Shown here one piece after another: positions 18,198-30,600 of a stretch of 64,000 bases of DNA. The stretch is taken from the NCBI RefSeq assembly GCF_902459465.1, contig NC_047082.1:1054001-1118000 (forward strand), given 5' to 3'. Origin of the DNA: Asterias rubens (taxonomy: Eukaryota > Echinodermata > Asteroidea > Forcipulatida > Asteriidae). The first letter of the stretch is position 1. Each line of letters starts with the position of its first letter. The notes under the pieces were generated by a model, which saw only the letters and a list, made by a program, of their open reading frames with translations, searched no databases and was not told the DNA's origin. The translations under genes and the position numbers were made by a program.

Positions 18198-21193
18198 ATG
18201 GCCGTAGATGAAGAGGAGTCGGTTGCATGGAGCGTTGAGATGGAAGTGAGCTTGTTCCATGCCATGAGGGGACACAAACCAGTTGGTGAGTTCAGTTTAT
18301 TTTCGTTGCCCAGTTTCCGGACAATATGAATTTCAGATGAATGACAGGTCCGTGTGGTTTGTATCTTCTTCCAGACGAAGACTTTGTTATTTTGCTATCG
18401 ACTTATTGTATTGACTTATCTCATTGAAATAAAGGTAATAGTAAAGGCCCAGCACAGCAGTGCAGGTGGTTTTGTTGATTAAAAAAGCAAAAAATCTGTC
18501 ACTGACACTGACACCGACAGTGACCAGGGTCAGAGTGAGATGACACTCACTGAACACTGACAATGTTGCTGACCATGCTGACCCGGCCGTGACCCGACTG
18601 TCAAGTGGCAGTATACAGTGACAAACTTACTTAGGACAAACATGCATAAAATAGCCCCATGGCATTAGTGCCACTGTAGTAGTGTTGTAGCTCTGCTTCT
18701 AATCTGAGGGAGGCCTTGCCCCAACCATACATGTAGTGATGTATGTTACACTTACAATGTATGCCTTAGGAGTCAGGAGCTAGATAGAAACTTGTCCGTT
18801 CGACAACTCGAGGGTTCAGATAAATCGACCGTTCGACAACGCGAAGGATATCCGTCGAGTTGACTCAATCAAAGTCGAGTTGTCTGAACCGTTGAGTTGT
18901 CCGAACGGTCGAGATGTCTGAACCGTCGAGTTGTCCGAACAGACGAGTTGTCTGACATTCTAGAAACCCACACACAACAGCAAATTAAATCAATTTTGTG
19001 CCCTCATCTTGTGTTAATTTTATGTTACAAGTTCGCTGACTGAGCGGCTGTTACACAGATTAAGCTACATCAACTTACCCAACATTACACATAAGTCTCG
19101 GCTCAATTTGTTATTAATCTTTTACTGTAATGCATAATTCTTTTTCCCTCTTTTTAATTTTAGGTGTGAATAAGAATTTTCAGATGATGTGTATACACGA
19201 CAAGTTGCAGCAATCCATGGGACGTAAAATCAGCTCACAACAGATCTGGGAACATCTCAGCACCATGTACGACATGCAAGCATTGGTAAGTCCAGTAATA
19301 TATCTGTAATGCAAAGCGTGTTGTAAAGTACTACTTTAATTTAGAAACTGTAAAGTTAAAAATGGGTGTCGTCCGCGGCTACACAACAGTAGTTACAGGT
19401 TGAATGGCTTCTGAATGGCACCCTGAATTAAAGATATTGACAAAATATGGAGTCTGCCAACATATCTGGATTGCTCAGTTGGTAGAGAGATGAAGGTCTT
19501 GTTGTTAATATCATGCTCTAGTAAATTTATTGTTGTTTTACCAAAAGTTATTAAAAAAATAAAATTACCTTACCAGGTTTCCTGGCTTATTACTTAAATA
19601 TACAAAATGAAAGAAAAACTAAGCAACCACCTTGTTTTGAACTCCTTTGCTCTTGAATTTTCACAGCACGAGTCCGAGATTCTACCGTTTCCAAATGCCG
19701 AGTCTGACTTCACTCTGCCTAATGATGACTATGGAGACATGATGAAAACTAAAACCAGCGGGTCAACATCAGCTGGCATTGAAGACAGTAAGGCAATAGT
19801 TTCTAAAAATTTTACGATGATTTTTGTTGTTTATTTATTTCTTATTTACACTTGGAAACACCCAGGTGCCCAGTAATATAAACAAACATTATAGTTTAAA
19901 AAAATGACAAGAACATTAACATTATGAGTGTTACAATTTATATTACATAAACCAGGCATGATTTATTGATTTTACTTTTTTAGTCTTTTGTCTAATATTA
20001 TTTGCCCTGGATAAATGAGTAAACAAAATTCTTAATAAGGCCTAATAAGCTGAGGCCATGCCATGTGTACATGTAGGTCAGCTCTTGTACTCAATAAAAT
20101 GTTCCTATTTTTTTTTAAGGACCAAATGTCATGCCAGGGCCGAATTTCATGGCTCTGCTTACCTCCGAAATCTGCGCTTACGATCGCGATTCCCCGCTTA
20201 CGTGCAAGCGCCGAATTTCTGCGCTAGCCTTGTAAGCGTAGAATGCCTTGTAATGTGAAGTACGCACGCGCAGAAGCCAAAATTCGCCGCTAACCTGTGA
20301 AATACGCTTGCCGTAAGCACAGAATTCCCTGCTTCCATAAGCACCGACTCTGTGCTTATGGTGAGCCCTGAAATTGGGTCCTGATCAACTACAAATCACT
20401 AGTCTATACCCATGATATTTAACAAATAACGCTGAAACGCTTTGAAAACAACTTCGCTTGCTCCTTATCTCTCAATGAATCATACTCAAGATGATGCTCA
20501 TTGTCCACAAAGCACTTAATGGCAAGGCTCCCCTCTGTATCTCAGAACTACTTCAAGTTTACACTCCGTCAAGGAATTTTCGATCAAGTTCCATGCTTCT
20601 CCTCAGTGAACCCAAGTCTGGCTACTCTTGGGGTGCAAGTATTTTTCTTCAGCTGCGCCACGCATCTAGAACTCTCTACCCCTTAATCTTAGATCTTGTC
20701 TTTGTACCACAAAATTTGAATCTCTTCTCAAAACTTGACTTTTGTCATATGTTTTCAAGGACTAATTTAATTGTGTCTGTTTTCTTGCATTTGTTTTCGG
20801 TTTTAACTATGCCTTGAACACGCAGCAGGGTGGATAAGTACGCATTACAAGTCTTTACTATTATGAACATACTGATCGAAGCGTCAAGTTGAAACCAACG
20901 GTTCTTTTCAGAACCACCCCAACTCATTTAGATATAGTTTAGTGTTACCGCAAACCTTGCCTCATCGTATCTCCACTATGCAAAGTTTCAAATTCTACTG
21001 ATATTATTATTATATCTTTTATTACACAGCACCTCAAAAAGAATCCCTCAAGACGACTATTCGCCTTCCAACAATGACCTCCCTGGCTGCCGTCACCCCA
21101 TCTGAAAAAGACAACTCACCTAAGAGAAAGAGAACGCGGCAGGGAACGAATACACCTAACCCAGACATCTTGGCCAGCAAAAGAAGACGGTAA
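18198..21193 (+). CDS. MRGBP: MRG/MORF4L-binding protein (TIP60/NuA4 subunit, Eaf7 family), complete
   Basis: Exons: 18198-18285, 19164-19285, 19667-19787, 21030-21193. All introns are GT/AG and the frame closes at 165 codons (164 aa). The conserved core spans residues 10-80: [61 protein letters not shown]. These match MRGBP proteins. The C-terminus carries basic clusters (PKRKRTRQG and ASKRRR), a probable nuclear signal. Human MRGBP is about 204 aa; the acidic N-terminal leader and the middle acidic stretch are shorter here. The known role is linking MRG15/MORF4L proteins to the TIP60 histone acetyltransferase complex in the nucleus. It lies tandem with USP14, 2.6 kb downstream, with its own start. 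Confidence 0.95.
18480..18956. repeat. Two short-motif repeat patches in MRGBP intron 1
   Basis: 18497-18605 is rich in CACTGAC/CACTGACA motifs. 18796-18956 repeats GTCGAGTTGTCCGAACGG and its inverse CCGTTCGACAAC about seven times on both strands, able to form several alternative hairpins. Confidence 0.7.
20130..20385. repeat. Foldback repeat with GCTTACG/CGTAAGC motifs, MRGBP intron 3
   Basis: GGGCCGAATTTCATGGCTCT at the left pairs loosely with GAGCCCTGAAATTGGGTCC at the right. Internal TGCGCTTACG and GTAAGCGTAGAA blocks repeat on both strands. It looks like a GC-richer relative of the CCCAATTTCAT family. Confidence 0.65.
20400..20815 (+). mobile_element. LINE reverse-transcriptase C-terminal relic, MRGBP intron 3
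   Basis: Translation gives [20 protein letters not shown], a familiar LINE tail pattern (KALNGKAP, then SISELL-like). A frame change near 20580 is followed by [19 protein letters not shown]-like and LSKLDF-like remnants. Frameshifted and 5'-truncated, hence dead. The 3' part is shared with 7838-7965. Confidence 0.75.
20860..20965 (+). repeat. Dispersed 'GATCGAAACGTCGAGTTGAA' repeat end, copy 1
   Basis: ACATACTGATCGAAGCGTCA, TTGAAACCAACGGTTC, AGAACCACCCCAACTCATTT and GTGTTACCGCAAACCTT match 41020-41130 in order. It directly follows the LINE fragment and could be its tail or a neighbour. Confidence 0.65.
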
Positions 21194-22774
21194 AAACTGC
21201 ATCTTAGAAGACGTCATCGTGTCTGGTTACCTGTTGTCTCTGCAGGTATAAACAGAATGTACTTTGGAAGGGGACTGACTATTTTTCTAATGATGAGATG
21301 TTCCTGAGGCCCTCGTCACACATTGAAAATCATTGTCTGTAGCTGGACGGTGTCTGCAAATGATGTCTTTTTTAAACTCAATCTTCTGGACGGCACCAAA
21401 AGAAGATTTAGTTTGGCTTTCAGCTTTACGGTATGATGTAGGGGTCTAAGGTGAAGCTCTGTAGTCATAGCCAAAGTCATTATTCTGGACATGCAGGGGC
21501 GGTGTGTTTTTGTCCTGAGGGCGCTGTTTGCACATCCGAACAATGAGAACATGACCCGAAAACAATACACTCGAAACAAGATCACACATCACCTTTCAGC
21601 TGGGATCAGTCAAGAACAACACTGTACAAAATGGCGCTACATCATCATCATTCATTCGGAAGACACATGAACAGCAATCCTAGGTGTTCATAAGCGTCCA
21701 AGAACACACCGCCTGACATTGATCTGGCTTAGGCTGTGTACGAACTGGCAGCTACGGCGACGGCTGGTTTGCCTTGTCATCATGCGTTGAAGTGTAGGAC
21801 GTTTTTATAAGCAAAATTTGTAGCTGTAGCTTCAGATGGCAATTTGGATAGGGCTTTATGAAGTACATGTACATGGGAAACTGAGTCCATTTGTTCTGGC
21901 AGGTCATCCTGGACATGACTTCAAGGATAACCCTCCTACTATCTGACCCATCTTTATTTTCCACTAAGGTTTTAACTGACACTTTGATAAACTGTACACA
22001 GTCACTACTGTCTGACCATAAAGTATTACGTTTGTGGTTTTGAATGATAGGTTAGTGTCAGCTTGCAATTATATGGCATGAAGTGAATGCATTCACATGG
22101 GACAAAGTCAACCCTCCTGATGTCTGACCACTCACTATCATCCATTGTGAATGGCAGATTTGTCACTGTGCTAGACTCCAATATAATTTAATGTGGGGAA
22201 TGCATTTACACTGTACACAGTCAACCCTCCTACTGTGTGACCAGTCATTCACATCCACTGTGGTCTTGCAGCACAAATTGTTAATACTTAGCATGGTTGT
22301 GTACCGCCTTACACAACATGTCCAGTGTCATGGCACAAACAGTAGGAAGGTTGGACACGTTTTTTCATGGTCAAAGCTTTAGTTTTGCCATTGGCTCGGC
22401 CAACCCAGTGAAAGTCATTATAAAGTCTTAAAATGACAAAGTGTCCCGAAAAAATTATTTCCAATTCCATAAATTATGTAAATACTGCTGCAATTTTTCT
22501 TGTGTCCCATCTTTTTTATGTCCTCTTTTTTTTATACTAAATAAACATACTATTTAACTTGACATCATGATGCAGATTTTAAAGAAAACATAAAGGAAAC
22601 AATGAACGAACCACAAACCAAATCAAATAGACACATAATAAACAATTTTTATGATGAGTTTTGTGTTCAAATGGAATGTACTTTGTTATACCTTATAATA
22701 AATTGTTAAACTGCAGAGATCAGATTGTTTAGAAAAAAATACACAAGACCAGCCATCGATTTCACCAAACTTTT
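21194..22774 (+). other. MRGBP 3' region with repeats and candidate polyadenylation signals
   Basis: 21730-21850 is a copy of a GTCCGAATTAGCAGC-type repeat also seen at 52247-52375. 21920-22350 carries four or five spaced copies (about 110 bp apart) of AGTCAACCCTCCTACTGTGT. AATAAA occurs at 22540-22545, 22637-22642 and 22697-22702; any could end the MRGBP transcript if its 3' UTR is long, but none can be chosen from sequence alone. Confidence 0.5.
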
Positions 22775-23157
22775 CTTAAAGACACTGGACACTATTGGTA
22801 ATTGTCAAAGACCAGTCTTCTCACTTGGTGTATCTCAACATAATGCATAAAATAACAAGCATGTGCAAATTTTAGCTCAATCAGTCGGCAAAGTTGCGAG
22901 ACAATAATGAATGAAAAAACACCTTGTTGTCACAAGTTGTGTGCTTTCAGATGCTTGATTTCAAGACCACAAATTCTAAATCTGAGGTCTCCAAATCAAA
23001 TTCGCAGAAAATTACTTCTTTCTCGAAAACTACGTCACTTCAGAGGGAGCCGTTTCTCACAATGTTTTATACTATCAACCTCTCCCCATTACTTGTTACC
23101 AGGTAAGGTTTTATGCCAATAATTATTATGAGTAATTACCAATAGTGTCCGCTGCTG
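22775..23157. mobile_element. TTAA-type palindromic MITE, copy 2
   Basis: Starts TTAAAGACACTGGACACTAT and ends AATTACCAATAGTGTCCGCT followed by GTTAAC. The core carries AAATTCTAAATCTGAGGTCT and CCGTTTCTCACAATGTTTTA in the orientation opposite to copy 1. Confidence 0.85.
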
Positions 23158-24179
23158 TTAACTAAGGATTAATCTTAGGTCTGAGGAACAGTTGTTCCTC
23201 ATTCTTAGTCGTTAGGACGCATTGAACCCATCCTATAGTTAAGATGAGTTACTCATCTCAAGATATGATTAATTCTTGCGTTGCAAGAAATCGGATGCTG
23301 GGCCCTATTTCATAAAGACTTTAAGTGGACATAGTAAATGCATGGATGGTAGAAAAAGTTCTACCTCCATGGTAAATGTTAATAGTAAATATTGTAAATA
23401 TTATCTTTTCCAATTATGCTAATTTTGAACAGTAATACCATTGAAACCAGCAAATTCTGAAGACTATGATTCTGTTTTATAGAATATGAAAATTTCTGAT
23501 CAGAATCTTTCAATGGATCTTTTTGTATAACCAGACTGGAGTTAACATGTTACAGGTAGTTGTGAACAGCCGTATTGCCCTGAAAGTTTTCAAGTAAATA
23601 TTCTTAAATTTGTGTTTTTAATAGCTGTGAAACTTTCAAGAAACAATAAAATTAGGTTGGAAACTGAGAAAATTATTGAAAAGTAAACAATTTTGTGTTA
23701 TTCTTTGCATTTGAAAGCTTGCATTGTGGTACGTTGTTACACTCCATGTATTTGTTGATTTTGTGCTTTTGGTATAACACTAATAAATATGTGGGTTTGA
23801 CAGTTAACTACATGTATTTTGTTTCAAAAACACATTATTTGTAAAAAATTTGCAGGTGGAACACATTTACATGTAGTTTAAAACAAACGGATTGTGTAAC
23901 TATTTTGGGTCATATATAGCACTTCCTTGAAACAACCTCAAATTTATGTTTTTCAATAAAACGAATGTCTGCAAAATCACTCATGGCTCCAAATGTAGTT
24001 TCATATAAAGACTCTAGGCCCTCAATATTGCGAAATTGTAAACAAAGGCCTAAGCCAAGAAGTACATTCAAATGTATTGTTTACATTTTTATGTGATTGC
24101 TTTAATTATTCATATATGGTGCATAATTATGACGTAAAGCTTTAAACAGGGTACCAGTGCAGCTGACCACGTGACATGT
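23158..24179. other. Intergenic, no gene seen
   Basis: A diffuse foldback (TTAACTAAGGATTAATCTTA...) near 23158-23275 and the phrase GGGCCCTATTTCATAAAG near 23301 are repeat debris. The rest is AT-rich without coding signal. Confidence 0.5.
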
Positions 24180-24346
24180 AACATTGCAAGGAGACATGCG
24201 GATGGGCACCAGCGGACGCCATTTCTTCCTTTCGAGAAAATTCCACGACGTCGACAAAAACTCCAGTTTTCACTCCGTACTTTTCGGTAAATTTCTCCGT
24301 TTTATCTAAACAGTTGCGGGGAAAAAAACATTTCCAAATTCAAAAG
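24180..24346 (+). ncRNA. Candidate first exon of locus A transcript
   Basis: A locally GC-richer stretch ends in the strong donor TTCAAAAG|gtgagttt. It includes ATGCGGATGGGCACCAGC, open for about 36 codons to a possible alternative donor TTTTCG|gtaaat at 24287. The 5' limit is arbitrary. I do not recognise a protein. Together with segments at 26055 and 26769 it forms a plausible spliced, probably non-coding RNA. This is inference from splice signals only. Confidence 0.35.
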
Positions 24347-26054
24347 GTGAGTTTCTCATTATCTTGGTGAAATATTTTAGTTGAAAATGTGTGTTTTGGG
24401 ATGTGAAACTTGTACTTTTACTGTTGTTTTTTTTCACCGGGCGCCGATTTTAAAAACCACGAGGTTCGAGGGGCGTGGTGTTAGGGCATGTTGGCCGAGG
24501 GGCCGTGAGTCGTACATTTCCGACACTATGACAGGTCGGGGTTTATTTGCGGGGGGTGTGGGCGTGGGCGGGGTTCAAAACACCCTAAAATAGGCGGGAA
24601 AAGTGCTTGACCTTCCCCTCTTTACACGTTTTGTGCAGTGCAACCTTATTTATGATGGACTCTGTTTCCACATGAAAAATAATTCGCCACAATTTTACAG
24701 CAGAAGTGTACAATTAATGGGAAAATTAATTTCACATGGTTCAATCCAGAGTAGGGTGGTAGGGAAAATTGTGTAGCTGGATTAATGCCTGTCGCATACT
24801 GTACCTGAAACCGGTGCCAGGAGTTCCCTTTTAATCTTTAACGGTGTCGAAAGTTTGTCTGGTTGAAGGTCCTGCGATAATGTCTGACCTCTTTGAAAGC
24901 AGATCTTGGAATGACATACCCCACCCAAACTAAAGACTGCTAAGAATTCCTAAGCTCACCCAACCATGGCACTCACTCTACAGAACAATAGTCACCTCTC
25001 AATGCACACATTCACTACATCAGCCCATTGTTCACTCAACTGTAGTTCACTGACTGCATCACAAAACAAAATGAATATTCATTGGGTCTCCAAACTCTTG
25101 ACCAATACCATAACAGAGGGAAATAAAAAAAATACACATGGTTTATTTACAATACTAGATCACTTAGTGACAATGAATAGTTGCCAAAATAGCTCAATTA
25201 ACATTAAGAGTCAATGTAAGAAATTATATTGCAGCCTATTAGTAAATTGGCCTACTCCCTTTCACTAGTAAAGCTGTTGTGTCCTTCCAGGCTCACAAAA
25301 GGCCTATTATAATTGGGTTTTTTACCCCAATATTTTTGTATTTTTTTTTTTTGTATTTTTTTAGCCAGCATGGATAACTGCAAGCCCTCTCCAATTATTG
25401 TCACCATGCGTATGATTCATGTTTGACTAAATTATAAATAATGGAATAAAATGGTAGCGACGAGTTTGTAATTGGCTGTTTGAAACCGGCAGGGTCGTGG
25501 CCTTTATCGCAAGGCCACGACCCTGCAATTGAGGTTTTAAACAGCCAATTAAGAACGAGTCACTATACCCTTATTCCCAATTCCCATTCATTTTGGTAAA
25601 AAGGCGTAATAAAGTAGGAAACTCTGTAAAAACTGATCTGCTTCCGACATCCTTGAGCTAGCTCTACGTGTGGTGCATTTTTATGAGACAGTTTTCAGAT
25701 ATTTATTTGTGCGCGTAGTAATGCATCCTAGTATTCATGGGCTAACTTTGCAAGATCGATCACCCATGGGAACAAGGTTGTCGGCTAACCTGGACAATGC
25801 TATATAATCTGAAAACAACCGGTTATAAATAGCTCCAGCTGGTCATTATCAACCGTTTAAACACCCCCAGGCTCTCCACAAATGGGAATTTAGCAAAACT
25901 GTCTGAGGTATTTATGAATACTTAACTTTTAATCTGTTTTGGAGGTTATTGATGGGGTAAGCTTGTGTAACAGGCCTTCATTCTGGGTACACCGTGTATA
26001 GTACAAGATTTAGTTTTTCCCTCAATAATAAACAAACTATTTCATTTGTTGCAG
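24347..26054 (+). other. Locus A intron 1 (candidate) with one strong hairpin
   Basis: No coding signal. At 25454-25565, CGAGTTTGTAATTGGCTGTT and GCAGGGTCGTGGCCTT are mirrored by AAGGCCACGACCCTGC and AACAGCCAATTAAGAACGAG, a foldback element about 112 bp long. The rest is AT-rich and unremarkable. Confidence 0.45.
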
Positions 26055-26142
26055 GCTTTTTGCTGTAGTTCTGCCACTGAAAAAACATCAACAACAAAAC
26101 TAACGGATCCTCAGCACCATGAATCAGGATCATCTTAAACTG
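26055..26142 (+). ncRNA. Candidate exon 2 of locus A transcript
   Basis: 88 bases between acceptor catttgttgcag and donor AAACTG|gtaagctg, both near consensus. It contains a short start (ATGAATCAGGATCATCTT, MNQDHLKL) that would stop soon after the next junction. Non-coding is the simpler reading. Confidence 0.4.
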
Positions 26143-26524
26143 GTAAGCTGAATTAGCCTACATCTGCCAACTCAACCCATGCTGTGTGTAGACCGTGTCC
26201 GATTTGTTGTATGGCTGTGGCTGGCTCGATCTCTGCAGCAATTCTACTATCGTAGCCATAGCCGTAGCGGTTGAGCCAGAGTCGCCGATGTTGACATGGC
26301 CGTAGTTTAAACCATCCCCTGATTTTGCATTAATACAGACATAATGCCTATGAATTTAAGTAGAATTTGGTACTAAATAATTGTAAAACAAGTAGGTATT
26401 TTAGACACAAAATGTTAACTCTACATGTATATTCCTGATGCTATCTGGTTTTTACATGGCACACCTACAAATGTCTGCCCCCCCCCCCTAAAAACTGGAA
26501 ATTGAGATACATGATCTGGTTATT

Positions 26525-27352
26525 TGAGCTGTTAGACTTGGCCCTTGTGATTATTTTTTTTTTATTTTTAGGCCAAGATTTGACAAAACTGCTGGACCTA
26601 CCCCTTGTGATTTTTCAATTTCAGGCCCAAATTTGATAAAACTGATGGACACCCGCCTCGTGTAGGCACAATTTGCATAAAACTGAGTAGCTTTTTATCA
26701 GTTTTTGGCCAAAATATAATTAAACTGATGCAAACTTATTTTTGTCGTTTAACATGTTTTTCTTGTAGTTTGTCTCATGTCTGCCACCGTCATGAAGATG
26801 TCAAGAGATCACCAGTAACAAGCTCATAATGATCTGAATATGACTCAGGTAAAATACATAATGCCTTTGAAGGTTATGTTGAGAAATGGAGCTTCACATC
26901 AATTAGAATTAGCACCCAGATTAAACTTATCTAGCTAAAGGCTAATCACTTTGTAATGCAATTCATTTTAAGCTTCAAATAACTCCAATTGTTTTTGAAT
27001 TTGCATCTTAAATGGCAATGACTCGATACAAGCTACATCTAAGTCCAAAGCTTGACTTACCCTTAGCGTTTATTTTTTAAATTTTAATCCCAAATTTGAT
27101 AAAACTGCTTGACCTTACCCCTTCTGATTTTTTCATTTTAGGGCCAAAAATTGACAAAAATGCTAGACTTAGCCCCTTAGTATTTTTTATTTTATTTTTA
27201 TGGCAAAATTTGATGAAACTGCTGGACTGACTGACCCCTTTATTTCAAATTTAGGCAAACATTTGATAAAACTGCTAGACTTAGGGGGACCTACCCCTTG
27301 TGATTTTTTCATTTTTAGGCCCAAATTTGACCAAACTGCTAGACTAGTGCTT
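26525..27352 (+). repeat. Degenerate ~70-bp intronic repeat of locus A (array R1)
   Basis: About six scattered units contain a block like AAATTTGATAAAACTGCT then GACTTACCCCTTGTGATTTT and TCATTTTTAGGCCC. The same unit occurs in inverse orientation at 39740-40040 in locus B, which ties the two loci together. Several units end TTTTTAGGCCC, resembling a splice acceptor. Confidence 0.75.
26769..26848 (+). ncRNA. Candidate exon 3 of locus A transcript
   Basis: 80 bases between acceptor ttttcttgtag and donor GACTCAG|gtaaaa. All frames contain stops when joined to exon 2. It lies inside the R1 repeat region but is not itself an R1 unit. Confidence 0.4.
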
Positions 27353-27377
27353 GCAAAAGTTCACTTAACTACATTAG

Positions 27378-27612
27378 AATCATACTCTGTTCAATCAGAT
27401 TATTAAAAAGAAGACTTATGCAAGAATAATTGCTTTATTTTTACATGTGAACCAACTGCGAGGTGGTATAACAACTGCATCTCCCGAGGACATGAAGGAG
27501 CACCTAAGTCAACAGTATCAGCAAGGCTTGAATGAACGAACCCAGGGAGATTCAAGCTCAATAGTATGGAAGACTGACACCTGCTGCAGCCTTGGAACTG
27601 TCAACATGTGAA
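27378..27612 (+). other. Unique 77-codon open stretch upstream of the 46-bp array
   Basis: Reading from after a TAG near 27377, one frame stays open to TGA at about 27612. It includes NQLRGGITTASPEDMKEHLS, then QQYQQGLNERTQGDSSS. Composition looks protein-like and differs from the flanking repeats, but there is no upstream Met and I know no matching family. It could be a further exon of locus A (possible acceptor ...ctgcgag|GTGG). Confidence 0.3.
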
Positions 27613-27639
27613 GCAAACATGTAACTCATGTTTCTACAA

Positions 27640-30600
27640 AATTTTGCCTGAAAATGCAACTAGGCTATAAAGCAATGCGTGTTTATCAAATTTTACTCGA
27701 AAAAGCAACAAGGCTAAATAAATCAACACCTTGCAACGAATATGCAACAAAAAGCTTTGCGAATGCAACAAGGCTATATAAAGCCTTCAGTATTTTTGCT
27801 ATAGCCTTGCGTTTTAATCAAATTTTGCTCAAAAAGCTACAATTTAGCCTTGCGTTTTTATTAAATTTTGCTGAAAAAGCTACAAGGCTATAATAGCCTT
27901 GCGTTTTTATCAAATTTTGCCTGAAAATTGAAAAGGCTTTATTTTGCTCAAATTTTGCTCAAAAAGCTACAAGGCTATAACCTTGCGTTTTTATCAAATT
28001 TTGCTCAAAAAGCTACAAGGCTATAGCCTTGCGTTTTTTATCAAATTTTGCTGAAAAAGCTACAAAGCTATATATAGCCTTGCATTTTTATCCAATTTTG
28101 CTCAAAAAGCTAACAGGCTTTTTTTATCAAATTTGCGTTTTTTATCAAATTTTGCTCAAAAAGCTACAAGGCTATATATAGCCTTGCGTTTTTATCCAAT
28201 TTTGCTCAAAAAGCTACAAGGCTATAGCCTTGCGTTTTTATCCAGTTTTGCTCAAAAAGCTACAAGGCTTATATAGCCTTGCGTTTTTATCAAATTTTGC
28301 TGAAAAAGCTACAAGGCTTTATTTTGCTCAAATTTTGCCCAAAAGTGCTACAAGGCTATAGCCTTGCGTTTTTTATCAAATTTTGCTCAAAAAGCTACAA
28401 GGCCTTGCATTTTTATCCAATTTTGCCTGAAAATTAAAAAGGCTTTATTTTGCTCAAATTTTGCCCAAAAGTGCTACAAGGCTATAGCCTTGCGTTTTTA
28501 TCCAATTTTGCTCAAAAAGCTACAAGGCTTTTTTTATCAAATTTGCGTTTTTTATCAAATTTTGCTCAAAAAGCTACAAGGCTTTTTTTATCAAATTTGC
28601 GTTTTTTATCAAATTTTGCTCAAAAAGCTACAAGGCTATAGCCTTGCGTTTTTATCAAATTTTGCTCAAAAAGCTACAAGGCTATAGCCTTGCGTTTTTA
28701 TCCAATTTTGCTCAAAAAGCTACAAGGCTATAGCCTTGCGTTTTTATCAAATTTTGCTGAAAAAGCTACAAGGCTATAGCCTTGCGTTTTTATCCAATTT
28801 TGCTGAAAAAGCTACAAGGCTGTAGCCTTGCGTTTTTTATCAAATTTTGCTCAAAAAGCTACAAGGCTATAGCCTTGCGTTTTTTATCAAATTTTGCTCA
28901 AAAAGCTACAAGGCTTGCGTTTTTATCAAATTTTGCTCAAAAAGCTACAAGGCTAAAATATAGCCTTGCGTTTTTATCCAATTTTGTCTGAAAATTAAAA
29001 AGGCTTTATTTTGCTCAAATTTTGCCCAAAAGTGCTACAAGGCTATAGCCTTGCGTTTTTATCCAATTTTGCTGAAAAAGCTACAAGGCTTTATTTTGCT
29101 CAAATTTTGCCCAAAAGTGCTACAAGGCTTATAGCCTTGCGTTTTTATCAAATTTTGCTCAAAAAGCTACAAGGCTTATAGCCTTGCGTTTTTATCCAAT
29201 TTTGCTGAAAAAGCTACAAGGCTATATATATAGCCTTGCGTTTTTATCCAATTTTGCTGAAAAAGCTACAAGGCTGTAGCCTTGCGTTTTTTATCCAATT
29301 TTGCTCAAAAAGCTACAAGGCTATAGCCTTGCGTTTTTTTTCAAATTTTGCTCAAAAAGCTACAAGGCTTATAGCCTTGCATTTTTTATCAAATTTTGCT
29401 CAAAAAGCTACAAGGCTAAAATATAGCCTTGCGTTTTTATCCAATTTTGTCTGAAAATTAAAAAGGCTTTATTTTGCTCAAATTTTGCCCAAAAGTGCTA
29501 CAAGGCTATAGCCTTGCGTTTTTATCCAATTTTGCTGAAAAAGCTACAAGGCTTTATTTTGCTCAAATTTTGCCCAAAAGTGCTACAAGGCTATAGCCTT
29601 GCGTTTTTATCAAATTTTGCTCAAAAAGCTACAAGGCTATAGCCTTGCGTTTTTATCCAATTTTGCTGTAAAAGCTACAAGGCTATAGCCTTGCGTTTTT
29701 TATCAAATTTTGCTGAAAAAGCTACAAGGCTATAGCCTTGCGTTTTTATCGAATTTTGCTCAAAAAGCTACAAGGCTATAGCCTTGCGTTTTTTATCAAA
29801 TTTTGCTCAAAAAGCTACAAGGCTATAGCCTTGCGTTTTTTATCAAATTTTGCTCAAAAAGCTACAAGGCTATAGCCTTGCGTTTTTTATCAAATTTTGC
29901 TCAAAAAGCTACAAGGCTATAGCCTTGCATTTTTTATCCAATTTTGCTCAAAAAGCTACAAGGCTATAGCCTTGCGTTTTTTATCAAATTTTGCTCAAAA
30001 AGCTACAAGGCTATAGCCTTGCGTTTTTATCCAATTTTGCCTGAAAATTAAAAAGGCTTTATTTTGCTCAAATTTTGCCCAAAAGTGCTACAAGGCTATA
30101 GCCTTGCGTTTTTATCCAATTTTGCTGAAAAAGCTACAAGGCTTTATTTTGCTCAAATTTTGCCCAAAAGTGCTACAAGGCTATAGCCTTGCGTTTTTAT
30201 CAAATTTTGCTCAAAAAGCTACAAGGCTTATAGCCTTGCGTTTTTATCCAATTTTGCTGAAAAAGCTACAAGGCTATAGCCTTGCGTTTTTATCAAATTT
30301 TGCTCAAAAAGCTACAAGGCTATAGCCTTGCGTTTTTTATCAAATTTTGCTCAAAAAGCTACAAGGCTATAGCCTTGCGTTTTTTATCAAATTTTGCTCA
30401 AAAAGCTACAAGGCTATAGCCTTGCGTTTTTTATCAAATTTTGCTCAAAAAGCTACAAGGCTATATAGCCTTGCGTTTTTTATCAAATTTTGCTCAAAAA
30501 GCTACAAGGCTATAGCCTTGCGTTTTTTATCCAATTTTGCTCAAAAAGCTACAAGGCTATAGCCTTGCGTTTTTTATCCAATTTTGCCTGAAAATTAAAA

